A stretch of DNA of 64,000 nucleotides, taken from Cyclobacteriaceae bacterium (GTDB lineage: Bacteria; Bacteroidota; Bacteroidia; Cytophagales; Cyclobacteriaceae). Under the pieces are notes generated by a model that saw only the letters and a list, made by a program, of their open reading frames with translations, was not told the origin of the DNA and searched no databases. Both the position numbers and the translations under genes were made by a program. The stretch spans positions 124,001 through 188,000 of the forward strand of contig JAEUUC010000006.1 of the NCBI GenBank assembly GCA_016787665.1, in the 5' to 3' direction. Of this stretch, positions 1-8,895 are shown in pieces (positions within the stretch are counted from its first letter, which is position 1; each line of letters begins with the position of its first letter).

Positions 1-446
1 AGGAATTGCTCGTCATTCAGCAGGAAGCACGCCACTGCAAACCCGCGTTGAACTTCGTGCACCGTTTCATTTCGGTAAACAATAAAAGAAGCGTGCTGGA
101 ATTGCAAGTGCCGCTGAGCGCGCGAAGGCCGCACTACTACATCGTGCGGGGGAGCGCCCCAGCCTGTTTCGTGCGGTCACGTGACATGAGTCTGCGGGCC
201 AGTCGCGAAATGGCGGAAATCGTAAGGCGAGCGAAAAAAGAAAAGGACACCCGCTTTCACTATGGCGAAGCCGAACAGAAGCTGATGGCCTACCTGGGTA
301 TGAACCCACATATCACACTCGATCAGTTTCGCGCCCTGGCGCGGCTAAGCCGGTTTCAGGCATCGCGCAAGCTCATCTTGCTGGTGCTGGCGCGTGTCCT
401 TCAGATTCTACCGACCGAGAAGGGCGACTTGTACTTACCGAGATGA
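1..446 (+). CDS. C-terminal part of an unidentified protein (5' end outside window)
   Basis: The reading frame is open from the left edge, so this is most likely the 3' end of a longer gene; the first in-window start would be a TTG at base 6. About 147 residues are visible. The last ~50 residues (ITLDQFRALARLSRF through a Val/Leu-rich helix to LYLPR) look like a winged-helix or helix-turn-helix fold: a short helix, a second helix with basic residues, then a terminal beta-wing. I do not recognise the family. No signal peptide or membrane segment is visible. It is followed by about 250 bases without a gene, so it is probably not co-transcribed with the PhoH gene. The DNA-binding idea is inference only. 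Confidence 0.5.
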   Translation, partial: ELLVIQQEARHCKPALNFVHRFISVNNKRSVLELQVPLSARRPHYYIVRGSAPACFVRSRDMSLRASREMAEIVRRAKKEKDTRFHYGEAEQKLMAYLGMNPHITLDQFRALARLSRFQASRKLILLVLARVLQILPTEKGDLYLPR

Positions 447-694
447 CGTTATCGTTACCAAATCGTTACCTGACAAAAGTAAATTCTTAGCCTGTCGGTT
501 GGATAAATTCAGGAGGCTCTGTAAGTTTAACCATCGATTGGACTGTCGCGAAGATACCAAGTGCCCTAACGATGCCCCAGGTGGTATTGTGAGGGTGGTG
601 TCTCCGCGATTTTCGTTTTAATCGCCCGTTGTTGCCCAACCTTCTCAGGCGGAGAAGCCGGTAGCCGCGGTATCACTCACCCACTTTTTCAGCT

Positions 695-2044
695 ATGTCA
701 AAAACCACTAAGAAGACAGAAAAGAAAATTTTTGTTCTCGACACGTCAGTCATCATCTACGAACACAACAGCATCCTCAACTTTGACGAACACGACATCG
801 GCATCCCGATAACGGTGCTGGAGGAACTGGACAATTTCAAGAAGGGAAACGACACCAAGAACTTTGAAGCCCGTGAGTTCATTCGCCTCATCGACAAACT
901 GGCCAAGAACCACATGCTGCACCAGTGGAACCCCATCAATGGTAAGGGCAAAGGGGATTTTAAAGTGCTGATGGATACCGGTGGCAATGGCTCGGTGGAT
1001 GCCAACAAAGTTTTCAATGAAGACAAGGCTGACCACCGCATTCTCAACTCGGCCTTGTTACTGCAAAAGGAAGAAAAAGGCCGGAAAGTCATTCTGGTTT
1101 CCAAAGACATTAACCTCCGGTTGAAGGCTAAAGCGCTGGGACTGCAGGCCGAGGATTACACCACCGGGAAAATCCAAAACATCAATTCGCTGCACACCGG
1201 CAAAACGGTAATTGACGAAGTGAATCCCGAAGTGATCAACCTGCTGTACGACAAAGGCTACTGCCCGCCCGAGGAGGTGTTAGGCAAGGAGGTTCCGCGA
1301 AAAAATCATTACTACATATTCAGAAGCGGAAAAAAATCGGTGCTCGCGTTTTACAACTCGGCCAACGGTATGGTCGAACAAGTGGAGAAACGAAATGCGT
1401 ACGGTATCAAACCGCGAAATGCCGAACAGGCCTTTGCCATACACGCAGTACTAAAACCGGAAATCAAACTGGTGAGCATGCAAGGCGTTGCCGGCACCGG
1501 AAAAACCCTGATTGCACTGGCCGCTGCGTTGGAACAAAAACGCGAGTACAAACAGATTTACCTCGCGCGGCCCATCGTACCGCTGAGCAACAAGGACATC
1601 GGCTACCTGCCAGGCGACATCAAGTCGAAGCTGAACCCCTACATGGAACCGCTGTGGGACAACCTGAAATTTATCCAGAACCAGTACAGCGAATCGGATA
1701 AGGAGTATTCGAAGATTACAGAAATGGTGCAAAACGAAAAACTGGTGATCACCCCGCTCGCCTACATCCGCGGGCGGAGTTTGTCCAATATTTGTTTCAT
1801 CGTGGACGAGGCCCAGAACCTGACGCCCCATGAGGTAAAAACGATTATTACCCGGGCTGGTGAAAACACCAAGATCATCTTCACGGGTGACATCTACCAG
1901 ATCGATACCCCCTACCTTGACTCGCAGAGTAACGGCCTGTCGTACCTCATCGACCGGCTGAAGGACCACGAACTGTACGCGCATGTTACGTTGGAGAAAG
2001 GCGAACGTTCGGAACTGGCTAACCTGGCCAACGAACTATTGTGA
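695..2044 (+). CDS. PIN domain-PhoH family ATPase (YlaK type)
   Basis: A 449-residue two-domain protein. Residues ~12-150 form a PIN nuclease-like domain that starts with FVLDTSVIIYEH, where Asp16 is the first acidic site residue; further acidic residues follow (EELDNFKKG, KADHRIL). Residues ~240-449 form a PhoH ATPase with a Walker A GVAGTGKT near residue 264 and a Walker B FIVDEAQN near 368. The PIN-PhoH fusion of this length is a known bacterial family with RNA helicase/ribonuclease-like activity demonstrated for some members. The ATG is preceded by a 248-base gene-free stretch, so the gene is probably monocistronic. No truncation is visible. Family assignment is firm; the cellular substrate is unknown. 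Confidence 0.93.
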   Translation: MSKTTKKTEKKIFVLDTSVIIYEHNSILNFDEHDIGIPITVLEELDNFKKGNDTKNFEAREFIRLIDKLAKNHMLHQWNPINGKGKGDFKVLMDTGGNGSVDANKVFNEDKADHRILNSALLLQKEEKGRKVILVSKDINLRLKAKALGLQAEDYTTGKIQNINSLHTGKTVIDEVNPEVINLLYDKGYCPPEEVLGKEVPRKNHYYIFRSGKKSVLAFYNSANGMVEQVEKRNAYGIKPRNAEQAFAIHAVLKPEIKLVSMQGVAGTGKTLIALAAALEQKREYKQIYLARPIVPLSNKDIGYLPGDIKSKLNPYMEPLWDNLKFIQNQYSESDKEYSKITEMVQNEKLVITPLAYIRGRSLSNICFIVDEAQNLTPHEVKTIITRAGENTKIIFTGDIYQIDTPYLDSQSNGLSYLIDRLKDHELYAHVTLEKGERSELANLANELL

Positions 2045-2195
2045 AAGCCGGAAATGGAGCGGGCCGTTCGGTTCCAAGGCAGAAAACCCTTGAAATTGGG
2101 GCGTTTCCCCACTCAGGGGCAAAGACTCCAATAAACCCAACCGGAGCCTGTTACTTGTATGGGCGGCAATCGATTAACAGCAACTTTTAACGAGT

Positions 2196-2459
2196 ATGTG
2201 GTTCAACTTAACCTTCCGAAAGTGGCCGCAGGAGCGCCAGCTTGAGCACGTGAGGGCGAAAGGCGTTGCCCTGGGTAGCCGCTTAAAGGAAGGGCGTTCG
2301 GTCTTCGTGTACATGGTGCGCAACCTGTTTGTACAAATCGTTTTTAAGAACGATCAGGAATGGCATGAAGTCGAAAACTTCATGGTATTCAATAGCCTGG
2401 AAAAACTGAATGCTTACCTGGAGCAGGATTTCCGGCTGGCGTTTAACACCGCGCGCTAA
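2196..2459 (+). CDS. small conserved-looking hypothetical protein
   Basis: An 87-residue protein beginning MWFNLTFRKWPQ, with no signal peptide or membrane segment. The composition is that of a real soluble protein, with mixed hydrophobic and charged stretches such as VFVYMVRNLFVQIVFK and a C-terminal helix EKLNAYLEQDFRLAF. It lies 151 bases after phoH on the same strand and its 3' end is 6 bases from the convergent sucD stop. I do not recognise a named domain. The beta-alternating middle followed by a helix suggests a small alpha/beta fold, which is inference. Confidence 0.6.
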   Translation: MWFNLTFRKWPQERQLEHVRAKGVALGSRLKEGRSVFVYMVRNLFVQIVFKNDQEWHEVENFMVFNSLEKLNAYLEQDFRLAFNTAR

Positions 2460-2465
2460 TTCAGA

Positions 2466-3344
2466 TTACTTTTTGCCGAGGGCTTTCAGCATGGTCTCCC
2501 CGATTAAGGCGGGTGACTCGACTACGTGAATACCGCATTCGCGCATCACTTTCATTTTCGCAGCTGCGGTGTCTTCCGCACCACCAATGATGGCACCGGC
2601 ATGGCCCATTCTGCGGCCCGGAGGTGCGGTTTGACCCGCAATGAAACCCACCACGGGCTTCTTGTTTCCAGTCTCCTTTATCCAACGCGCGGCCACAGGT
2701 TCGTAGCTTCCGCCAATTTCGCCAATCATGACGATACCCTCGGTTTCGGGATCGTTCATCAGCAACTCCACCGCGTCTTTGGTCGCTGTGCCGATGATGG
2801 GGTCGCCACCAATGCCAATGGCGGTCGTAATACCCAAGCCGGCCTTCACAATCTGGTCAGCGGCTTCATAGGTCAACGTGCCCGACTTTGATACAATGCC
2901 AATTGTACCCTTCTTGAAAACAAAGCCTGGCATAATGCCCACTTTCGCTTCGCCTGGTGTAATGACACCCGGACAGTTAGGCCCAATGAGGCGTACACCG
3001 CGGTCTTTAATGAATTGCTTGGCGATCATCATGTCTTTTACCGGAATGCCCTCCGTGATCGCTATAATCACTTTGATGCCAGCTGCAGCGGCTTCCATAA
3101 TGCCATCGGCTGCAAACGCGGGGGGCACAAAAATGATCGACACATCTGCCCCTGTTTTGCGAACCGCTTCCTCCACCGTGTTAAACACCGGGCGGCCCAA
3201 ATGCTCTTGTCCGCCTTTTCCGGGCGTTACGCCACCCACCACGTTGGTTCCGTACTCGATCATTTGCCCGGCATGAAACGTTCCTTCCGAACCGGTGAAA
3301 CCCTGAACAATGACACGTGAGTTTTTATTGACGAGTACGCTCAT
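2466..3344 (-). CDS. sucD: succinate-CoA ligase, alpha subunit (ADP/GDP-forming)
   Basis: A 292-residue protein, the usual length for the alpha subunit. It catalyses substrate-level phosphorylation of ADP/GDP from succinyl-CoA in the TCA cycle, as a complex with SucC. The N-terminal CoA-binding Rossmann region begins [24 protein letters not shown]. Residues IGPNCPGVI and the phosphohistidine motif GHAGAIIGG (His248) are present. sucC is not next to it, which is common in Bacteroidota. A well-formed TTG-N19-TATTTTTG promoter lies upstream. The product also serves propionate metabolism through methylmalonyl-CoA mutase, whose chaperone MeaB is 2.4 kb away, though on the other strand. Confidence 0.97.
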   Translation of the reverse strand: MSVLVNKNSRVIVQGFTGSEGTFHAGQMIEYGTNVVGGVTPGKGGQEHLGRPVFNTVEEAVRKTGADVSIIFVPPAFAADGIMEAAAAGIKVIIAITEGIPVKDMMIAKQFIKDRGVRLIGPNCPGVITPGEAKVGIMPGFVFKKGTIGIVSKSGTLTYEAADQIVKAGLGITTAIGIGGDPIIGTATKDAVELLMNDPETEGIVMIGEIGGSYEPVAARWIKETGNKKPVVGFIAGQTAPPGRRMGHAGAIIGGAEDTAAAKMKVMRECGIHVVESPALIGETMLKALGKK

Positions 3345-3362
3345 AAACCAATAGTTAGGTCA

Positions 3363-3392
3363 CAAAAATAGGACATAAATCCGGAGGGGCAA
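3363..3392 (-). promoter_or_regulatory. Bacteroidota-type promoter of sucD
   Basis: On the minus strand, TTG (3392-3390) is followed by exactly 19 bases and then TATTTTTG (3370-3363), matching the Bacteroidota primary-sigma pattern TTG-N19-TAnnTTTG. The sucD ATG follows 18 bases after the -7 element. Confidence 0.65.
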
Positions 3393-3397
3393 GCCAT

Positions 3398-3424
3398 AAA
3401 AAAAGGCCTCGAAAAAGAGGCCTT
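3398..3424 (-). terminator. intrinsic terminator after the CHASE2/FecR operon
   Basis: The stem AAGGCCTC / GAGGCCTT with a GAAAAA loop is followed on the minus strand by a run of T. It separates the FecR-like gene from the sucD promoter immediately downstream. Confidence 0.8.
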
Positions 3425-3445
3425 CTGAAATTGTTTTGATCCCGG

Positions 3446-4357
3446 CTACTTGGGTGCCTTCAACTTATTGCGAAGCAGGAATTCTTCGTAGGCTTCCTTG
3501 TACAAATCAACATCTGGCGCCATGCGAATGGCATCCTCGTAAGCTGCAATGGCATCGATGAACAGTTTATGCTCTTCATAGAAACCGGCCTGCAAAAACT
3601 TATTCAATGCCGTTTCATCTTTCACATCTCCGCTAATTTCAGCCCAGGCGGTTTTGATTTTCGCTGACTCGTCATCCGAGAGGTTTTTAACCAGGTAACG
3701 GCCGGATTTGATGTTGGGGTCACTCTTCGAAGACACAATGACCAGCAGCGCCTGCTTGGACTCCTTCTCAATTTTGGGATTGGAAAGGTCAAGGCGGTAG
3801 CGGCTCTCCGGTGTTTCTTCCTTCATCAACTCATCTTCATACATACTCATGACGGTAACCATAAAAGGACCTTGCGTTTTGGCCGATTCCCAATTGATGA
3901 TGACCGTCTTGTTGAAGATGCCGGCATACTGATTTTCCGGCAGGAACACTTTGATGTCGGGCGTGAACGTGGCACGCGTTACCGCTCCGGTGGCCGCCAG
4001 GCGGTTCTTCTTGGCTTCAGCGGAGTTAGCACTGAGAATGAAGTCGGTGTATTTGTTCAATACGCTGCTTCCCCTTCCTACTTTGCTGGCCAGGTCCGCC
4101 ACTTTATAATTTCCTGACTCGCGGATCTCCATCGGCTTTCCAGTCTTATGGACCAATCCCAGGTACGCATTATCGGCCAATTTGACCTCGTCAGACGCCT
4201 GCAGCGATGCTCCGGTTTTCACCGGCTGCCAGGCATCACCCGACTTGTATTCCACGCCTCCCTTATTGGCTATAACCCGGAAGGCATAGTCCTGGGCCAG
4301 CAACGTAAAGGACCCGGATACCAACGCCAAGACAGTTGCTAACAATTTGATTTTCAT
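3446..4357 (-). CDS. exported FecR-like protein with C-terminal helical (TPR-like) repeat
   Basis: A 303-residue exported protein. Residues 1-22 (MKIKLLATVLALVSG...LLAQ) are a signal peptide. Residues ~25-95 carry a FecR-like pattern: W-x-PV-x-TG, a D-x-V turn, NAYLGLVHKTG, then an ESGNYKV strand. The C-terminal ~45 residues (FYEEHKLFIDAIAAYEDAIRMAPD) look like one TPR helical hairpin. The gene starts 36 bases after the CHASE2 gene on the same strand, so the two are almost certainly one operon. Pairing of FecR-like and CHASE2 domains is known from other bacterial sensory systems, so this is probably the periplasmic partner of the CHASE2 protein. Function is inferred from context. Confidence 0.75.
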   Translation of the reverse strand: MKIKLLATVLALVSGSFTLLAQDYAFRVIANKGGVEYKSGDAWQPVKTGASLQASDEVKLADNAYLGLVHKTGKPMEIRESGNYKVADLASKVGRGSSVLNKYTDFILSANSAEAKKNRLAATGAVTRATFTPDIKVFLPENQYAGIFNKTVIINWESAKTQGPFMVTVMSMYEDELMKEETPESRYRLDLSNPKIEKESKQALLVIVSSKSDPNIKSGRYLVKNLSDDESAKIKTAWAEISGDVKDETALNKFLQAGFYEEHKLFIDAIAAYEDAIRMAPDVDLYKEAYEEFLLRNKLKAPK

Positions 4358-4393
4358 GGTTTTACCTAATGATTTATGGATAAAGTTAACGAT

Positions 4394-5728
4394 TTATTCG
4401 GAACTCTCGGGCGTTAATACGTCCTGCCCCCGTTTGGTAAGCCAAGGAATCTTTTCGCCCAGATACTTGAAAAGTGACTTAATCACAGTCGTATACAATT
4501 CAAAAGATGTGCCAACGAGGGCAATAGCTGCCAGAGCACCCGTCAGGTTCAGTTTGAAACTGAAAAGATTAAATGCTTCGATCATTAAAAAAACCAGAAG
4601 TGAAACCTGCAAGACCTGTATGGTAAGGCTCAGCGAGTCGAACCATACGGGAATCTTGCGCGTGATCCAACCGAACAACATAACATTGAGAAACACCAAG
4701 AAAAAAGCGATCACGTATTGTAAAGACTCGGGCAGTTCATCAACATAATCTTCATTGAGGATCATGGAGACGATGTTGGCATGCACAACGACTCCATACA
4801 TATCCGGTCTGGCGCGGCCTGCGTAGACCTTATTCAAAGGCGTGAAGAATTTATCGTCCCATGATGTGTCAAAGAGGTTTTCCCCAAGGAAGCCCATGAT
4901 CACAATTTTATCCTTCAACATGGACGGTAGAAATTGAGTGGTATCCAGCGACTGGCCCACATCCAAAACCTGATAACGCCCGGAGAGGTCGCCCGCCCCG
5001 AACCAATCGATAATATTTCCGCGGTAGTTGATAACTTCTGACGTCTTGCCACGCTCGAGGAATCGCTTCGTTTTCACGGAGTCGTACAACATGGCCATCT
5101 GAACGGAGAAAGCAAGGTGCTCCTCACCCCGAACAACGATTCGAGGCGTAAACCTTCGGCAAGTTTTGAGATCTTCCTGGTGGCCCGCCTCCGTCTCCAG
5201 ATTAACAAAACCCTCATGTGAATTTTGAACAACGAGAGGGTGGCTATGCGAAACGGAGTCGTAAATGTCTGTATCCCCAAGCGCTCGTATTAACGAGTCG
5301 GTTTGTTCGATTTTTTCTGCATGTACAAAATTCGGAAACGCTGAAGTTACTGAACCCAACAGCAGATTAGTCAGGGTGTCATAGTTTTGCGGACAGTTTA
5401 TCGAATCCTGGCTGGGGTGCAGACACACAAATCGAATATCCGTGCCAATAACTCTTGGCTTGCAGGCGATGATGGTGGCAATTTGTTCGGTTAATTGTCT
5501 TCGGTTTAGATAACCGGTGTTAACAATAACCACATTGGTATCCACCTTCAACTCATCGGTATCCCGAAACTGGGAAAAGGCTATGTCCGTGAGTTCCATG
5601 TCGCCCAGCGCCTTTCCAAGCGGATCAAACGCGTTGAAAATCTTGAGATCCGATATTTTCAACAATCCAAACAGAAAAATGAACACGAAGAGTGTACAAA
5701 GCAGGCTATCGAGTAGAAATCTCTTCAT
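4394..5728 (-). CDS. CHASE2 domain membrane protein without an output domain
   Basis: A 444-residue membrane protein. One transmembrane helix at residues ~5-25 leads into a large extracytoplasmic CHASE2 sensory domain (~45-330) with typical features: VVIVNTGYLNRRQLTEQI, a GFVNLE motif, DKIVIMGFLG and MYGVVVHANIVSMIL. Three helices follow at ~335-357, ~366-389 and ~395-415. CHASE2 domains normally feed cyclases, kinases or serine/threonine kinases; here only about 30 residues follow the last helix, with no catalytic domain. The FecR-like gene follows after 36 bases. It is divergent from meaB with 57 bases between starts. A TAGGTTTG -7-like element lies upstream. Confidence 0.88.
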   Translation of the reverse strand: MKRFLLDSLLCTLFVFIFLFGLLKISDLKIFNAFDPLGKALGDMELTDIAFSQFRDTDELKVDTNVVIVNTGYLNRRQLTEQIATIIACKPRVIGTDIRFVCLHPSQDSINCPQNYDTLTNLLLGSVTSAFPNFVHAEKIEQTDSLIRALGDTDIYDSVSHSHPLVVQNSHEGFVNLETEAGHQEDLKTCRRFTPRIVVRGEEHLAFSVQMAMLYDSVKTKRFLERGKTSEVINYRGNIIDWFGAGDLSGRYQVLDVGQSLDTTQFLPSMLKDKIVIMGFLGENLFDTSWDDKFFTPLNKVYAGRARPDMYGVVVHANIVSMILNEDYVDELPESLQYVIAFFLVFLNVMLFGWITRKIPVWFDSLSLTIQVLQVSLLVFLMIEAFNLFSFKLNLTGALAAIALVGTSFELYTTVIKSLFKYLGEKIPWLTKRGQDVLTPESSE

Positions 5729-5741
5729 AAATGTGGATTGC

Positions 5742-5749
5742 CAAACCTA
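5742..5749 (-). promoter_or_regulatory. -7 element of the CHASE2 operon
   Basis: The minus strand reads TAGGTTTG here, 13 bases before the CHASE2 ATG. No TTG is found at the ideal 19-base distance, so the call rests on one element. Confidence 0.35.
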
Positions 5750-5785
5750 AATGTAGAAATTTCGGTCGCATCCGTCCAACCCGCC

Positions 5786-6775
5786 ATGAGTGACCTTACC
5801 GTTGATACCATCACACACGCCCTGTTGGCAGGCGACCGCGTGATGCTTGGCCGGGCCTTTACGCTGGCCGAGAGCGCAAGGCGCGAAGATCGTTTGCTGA
5901 CCGAGCAAGTACTTCAAAACCTCCTGCCCCATACGGGCCGTTCGACCCGCATAGGCATTACGGGTGTACCCGGGGTGGGCAAAAGCACATTCATTGAGGC
6001 GTTGGGTGACTACCTCATCGATAAGGGAAAAAAACTGGCCGTGCTGGCCGTAGACCCCAGCAGCCCAAAAACGAAAGGCAGCATTTTAGGCGACAAAACA
6101 CGCATGGAAAAATTATCGAGGAACCCCGGAGCGTTTATCCGGCCCTCCCCTTCCGGTTTGTCGCTGGGCGGTGTTACGTCCGCCACGCGCGAGTGCGTGT
6201 TGTTGGCCGAAGCGGCCGGCTTTGATGTTATCATTATCGAGACGGTGGGTGTCGGGCAATCCGAAACGGCTGTGCGCGACATGGTGGATTTTTTTCTGCT
6301 GCTGATGCTGGCCGGCAGTGGTGATGAGTTGCAGGGAATAAAGAAGGGCATCATGGAGTTAGCCGATGGCGTGGCCATTACCAAAGCCGATGGCGATAAT
6401 CTGAAGCGGGCCCAGCAGGCACAAAGCGATTTTCAACATGCGTTACATTTATTCCCGGCAGCCGACTCCCAATGGACCACGCCCGTTTGGCTCACGTCAG
6501 CCGTTCAAGGGTTGGGCATTACCGAAACCTGGTTGATGGTGGAGCGATATGTGGAACACACGCAAGCCAACGGGTATTTGACGTATGTGCGCGAGCAGCA
6601 AAAAATATTGTGGTTACATGAACACCTGGAACGGCTCATCCTTCAAGCTGCCATGGAAACCCGATCGGGCAAATCAATGGCGCATATCGAACAAGAGGTG
6701 AAGGCCGGGCATGTGCTCCCTTCGGCAGCGGCCCGTCAGCTGTTTGAATCCCTGGGACGAGATTCCACCGGCTGA
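5786..6775 (+). CDS. meaB: methylmalonyl-CoA mutase-associated GTPase MeaB (G3E family)
   Basis: A 329-residue protein counted from the ATG at 5786. The frame extends upstream to a TTG at 5738, but those 16 residues are not typical, and the usual N-terminus MSDLTVDTITHALLAGDR fits the ATG. The P-loop GVPGVGKST is at residues 60-68. AVDPSSP, the DKTRM motif, IIETVGVGQSE and a TKAD specificity motif are all present, as expected for ArgK/MeaB GTPases. MeaB protects and loads B12-dependent methylmalonyl-CoA mutase; the mutase itself is outside the window. The 3' end overlaps the convergent DUF5522 ORF by 40 bases. Confidence 0.93.
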   Translation: MSDLTVDTITHALLAGDRVMLGRAFTLAESARREDRLLTEQVLQNLLPHTGRSTRIGITGVPGVGKSTFIEALGDYLIDKGKKLAVLAVDPSSPKTKGSILGDKTRMEKLSRNPGAFIRPSPSGLSLGGVTSATRECVLLAEAAGFDVIIIETVGVGQSETAVRDMVDFFLLLMLAGSGDELQGIKKGIMELADGVAITKADGDNLKRAQQAQSDFQHALHLFPAADSQWTTPVWLTSAVQGLGITETWLMVERYVEHTQANGYLTYVREQQKILWLHEHLERLILQAAMETRSGKSMAHIEQEVKAGHVLPSAAARQLFESLGRDSTG

Positions 6776-7017
6776 TCTTTTCGCACGTAGCCGTACGGAC
6801 AGTGACGACAACCGTTTTCACAGCAGTAGCCCCGCTTGAGAAGATACTGCTCCGTGAACACGACAAAGCCGTTTTCGAAGTAATAGTCCTCTTCGGTTAC
6901 CTTCTTGTTTTTTGACTTGGGGGGTAGCAAAATGCTGCAGTTTAGAAACAAGTATAAATGCGAATTGGCCCTAATTGTTTCAAAATAATTTGGCAGGCCG
7001 CTAAACAAAACGGCCAA
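6736..7017 (-). CDS. DUF5522 Cys-rich small protein (start uncertain)
   Basis: The conserved part is residues ~40-83: EEDYYFENGFVVFTEQYL followed by KRGYCCENGCRHCPYGY, with the CC-x3-C-x2-C cluster that defines DUF5522 and probably binds a metal. The longest frame gives 93 residues, but DUF5522 proteins are usually about 55-70 residues, and the first ~30 residues here (including a run of hydrophobic residues) may not be translated; no ATG lies closer. Its 5' part overlaps sequence upstream of the BtuF-like gene, and the 3' end overlaps meaB. Function unknown. Confidence 0.7.
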   Translation of the reverse strand: MAVLFSGLPNYFETIRANSHLYLFLNCSILLPPKSKNKKVTEEDYYFENGFVVFTEQYLLKRGYCCENGCRHCPYGYVRKDQPVESRPRDSNS

Positions 7018-7044
7018 GCGGGCTCAAATCCGTTTCTTTGCGGG

Positions 7045-8172
7045 ATGTTACGTATTCATCCGCTATTCCTACTTACGGCTGTCACGCTCTTGTTTCAATG
7101 CCGGCAAGCCGAGCGCCCGGCTTCTTTGAGTGATACCCGTCCGAAGTATGCCGAAGGTTTTTCATGGAAACGCGATGGGGGTGCCCTCTGGGTAGACGTT
7201 ACCTATCCTTTTCCGGGTGCCCGGCAAGGGTATCGGTATTTGCTCGTGAAACGTGGCGACCCGGTGCCTGCGCACGATACCGAAACACAGGTGATCTTTA
7301 CTCCGGTGCAACGTATCGTGTGCACCTCCACGACACACCTGCCGTTGCTTGATTACCTGGGTGCAACACAGACGCTCGTGGGGTTTCCGACTACTGACTA
7401 TATCTCATCTGAAAAAATGCGCGCGCGGGTGGATGCCGGCCAAGTAGTTGATGTGGGTGTAGACAAAGGAATGGATCTTGAAAAACTCATCGCATTGAAG
7501 CCGGATGTCGTTATGGGTTATAGCATGAGCAGCGACCTGGGTCAGCTAAAAAAAATCAAGGAGCTGGGTATCCCGGTTGTGACAAATGCCGAGTATCTCG
7601 AAAAACATCCCCTGGGCAGGGCCGAATGGATTCGGTTTATGGCTCTTTTGATGGGGAAGGAAGAGGTGGCGGATTCTGTCTTTCAGGCGATTGAACAGGC
7701 CTATCTGGAGACCGCGCAACAGGCCGCACAGCAAGTCAAGCGACCCACGGTGATGAGCGGTGTGCTGTATGGCGATGGGTGGTTTTTGCCAGGCGGAAAA
7801 AATTATGCTGCCCGGTTGTTGGCCGATGCGGGTTGCCAATACCTGTGGGCGGCCGACTCGACACAAGGCTTTTTGGAATTGAGTTTTGAATCCGTTTATG
7901 CGCAGGCGCGGGAAGCTGATCTCTGGATTGGCGTGGCCAACTTCAAAACCCTGGCCGAGTTAAAAGCCACCGAACCGCGCTATGAGTTGTTTAAGCCCTT
8001 TCGGCAACAGGGTGTTTACACGTACGACAAACGGCATGGCGCCCGCGGGGGGAGTGAATTTCTGGAGCTTGGCTACCTGCGCCCCGATCTGATTTTGAAA
8101 GACCTGGTGAAAATTGCGCACCCCGACTTGCTGCCGGGGTACGAGCTGTTCTTTCACGAGCGACTGAAATAA
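7045..8172 (+). CDS. BtuF/FhuD-type ABC transporter substrate-binding lipoprotein
   Basis: A 375-residue lipoprotein counted from the ATG at 7045. The frame extends upstream to 6958, but only from MLRIHPLFLLTAVTLLFQC does it give a normal lipoprotein signal peptide, with Cys19 as the lipidated residue. The body is a class III periplasmic binding protein: RIVCTSTTHLPLLDYLG, VGVDKGMDLEKLIALKPDVVMGY and a C-terminal LGYLRPDLILKDLVKIAHPDLLPGYELFFHERL. Such proteins carry iron-siderophores or cobalamin to an ABC importer. Proximity to meaB suggests cobalamin, but no permease or ATPase gene is adjacent, so the substrate is inference. Confidence 0.85.
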   Translation: MLRIHPLFLLTAVTLLFQCRQAERPASLSDTRPKYAEGFSWKRDGGALWVDVTYPFPGARQGYRYLLVKRGDPVPAHDTETQVIFTPVQRIVCTSTTHLPLLDYLGATQTLVGFPTTDYISSEKMRARVDAGQVVDVGVDKGMDLEKLIALKPDVVMGYSMSSDLGQLKKIKELGIPVVTNAEYLEKHPLGRAEWIRFMALLMGKEEVADSVFQAIEQAYLETAQQAAQQVKRPTVMSGVLYGDGWFLPGGKNYAARLLADAGCQYLWAADSTQGFLELSFESVYAQAREADLWIGVANFKTLAELKATEPRYELFKPFRQQGVYTYDKRHGARGGSEFLELGYLRPDLILKDLVKIAHPDLLPGYELFFHERLK

Positions 8173-8892
8173 TCACGGCTTGCGCAGATACACGTTTCCA
8201 TATTTGGATTCAAACGCATAACGGGGACCACTGCCCGGTTTTGCAGTTACGTAGGTGTGAAAGTTTCCGTCTTCTACGCCTTTGAGTGCCACATTCAGAT
8301 TTGAGTAAATCTGGCCATAGTTCGTTTCGGCAATTAACTCCCCCGTTTTGCTCTCATCCACCGTCACGTCTACGCCCCCATACGTGGCCTCAACTACCAG
8401 GGGGCCAAAAAAATTCACGACTTCGACCATACCATACACCGATTCAAGCTTTGTCTGGGTATTTCGAGGCACCTTCACCTCCAGTTTAATTTCAAGGTCA
8501 AGGCCGTAGGATTTCATATTCCAATCCACACCATGTTTGTCGCGGTACGCGTGATAATCCTCTTTGCTTTTGAACGTGATCTTATCGTCACCCCGGATCA
8601 CAGTTATGCGGTGAGGCAGGCTTTTGAGGTTGCGGATTTCATTCCGTACATAAACGGAGTTATTGTCGGTTGAACTCTCCAGCACAAACGCATCGTCATT
8701 TTCACCCGCATTAATGCTTACCTGTCCGGTAATCTGAACTTCATTCTTGTCCCAGGTGCTCACGCGCACCTGTTCGGGGTAATCGAAACGAAGGTCAATT
8801 TTCTGACCGGTTGCCACGGGGTAGCTTTTCTGAATAAAGGTTTGGCCCTGGGCCAAACCTGTTGAGAGAATAAGGGCAAGGATCGCACGCAT
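8173..8892 (-). CDS. exported DUF4097-type beta-helix-like protein (second of pair)
   Basis: A 239-residue protein with a signal peptide at residues 1-16 (MRAILALILSTGLAQG). The C-terminal part is built of short repeating beta strands of the form YG-x-V-x-V (VYGMVEVVNFFGPLVVEATYGGVDVTVDESKTGELIAETNYGQIYSNL...ESKYGNVYLRK), typical of DUF4097/GIN-like adhesin domains. It starts 3 bases after the stop of its paralogue-like neighbour and is the last gene of the ECF sigma factor operon. It is probably a periplasmic or cell-surface protein; no specific ligand can be named. Confidence 0.75.
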   Translation of the reverse strand: MRAILALILSTGLAQGQTFIQKSYPVATGQKIDLRFDYPEQVRVSTWDKNEVQITGQVSINAGENDDAFVLESSTDNNSVYVRNEIRNLKSLPHRITVIRGDDKITFKSKEDYHAYRDKHGVDWNMKSYGLDLEIKLEVKVPRNTQTKLESVYGMVEVVNFFGPLVVEATYGGVDVTVDESKTGELIAETNYGQIYSNLNVALKGVEDGNFHTYVTAKPGSGPRYAFESKYGNVYLRKP

Positions 8893-8895
8893 AAT

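Noticed and set aside
431..480. Repeated ATCGTTACC (two copies close together) after the first gene
   Set aside because: Only two short copies; not enough for a repeat element or operator.
394..621. 75-residue frame between the first gene and phoH
   Set aside because: Overlaps the end of the first gene, no typical composition and no start context.
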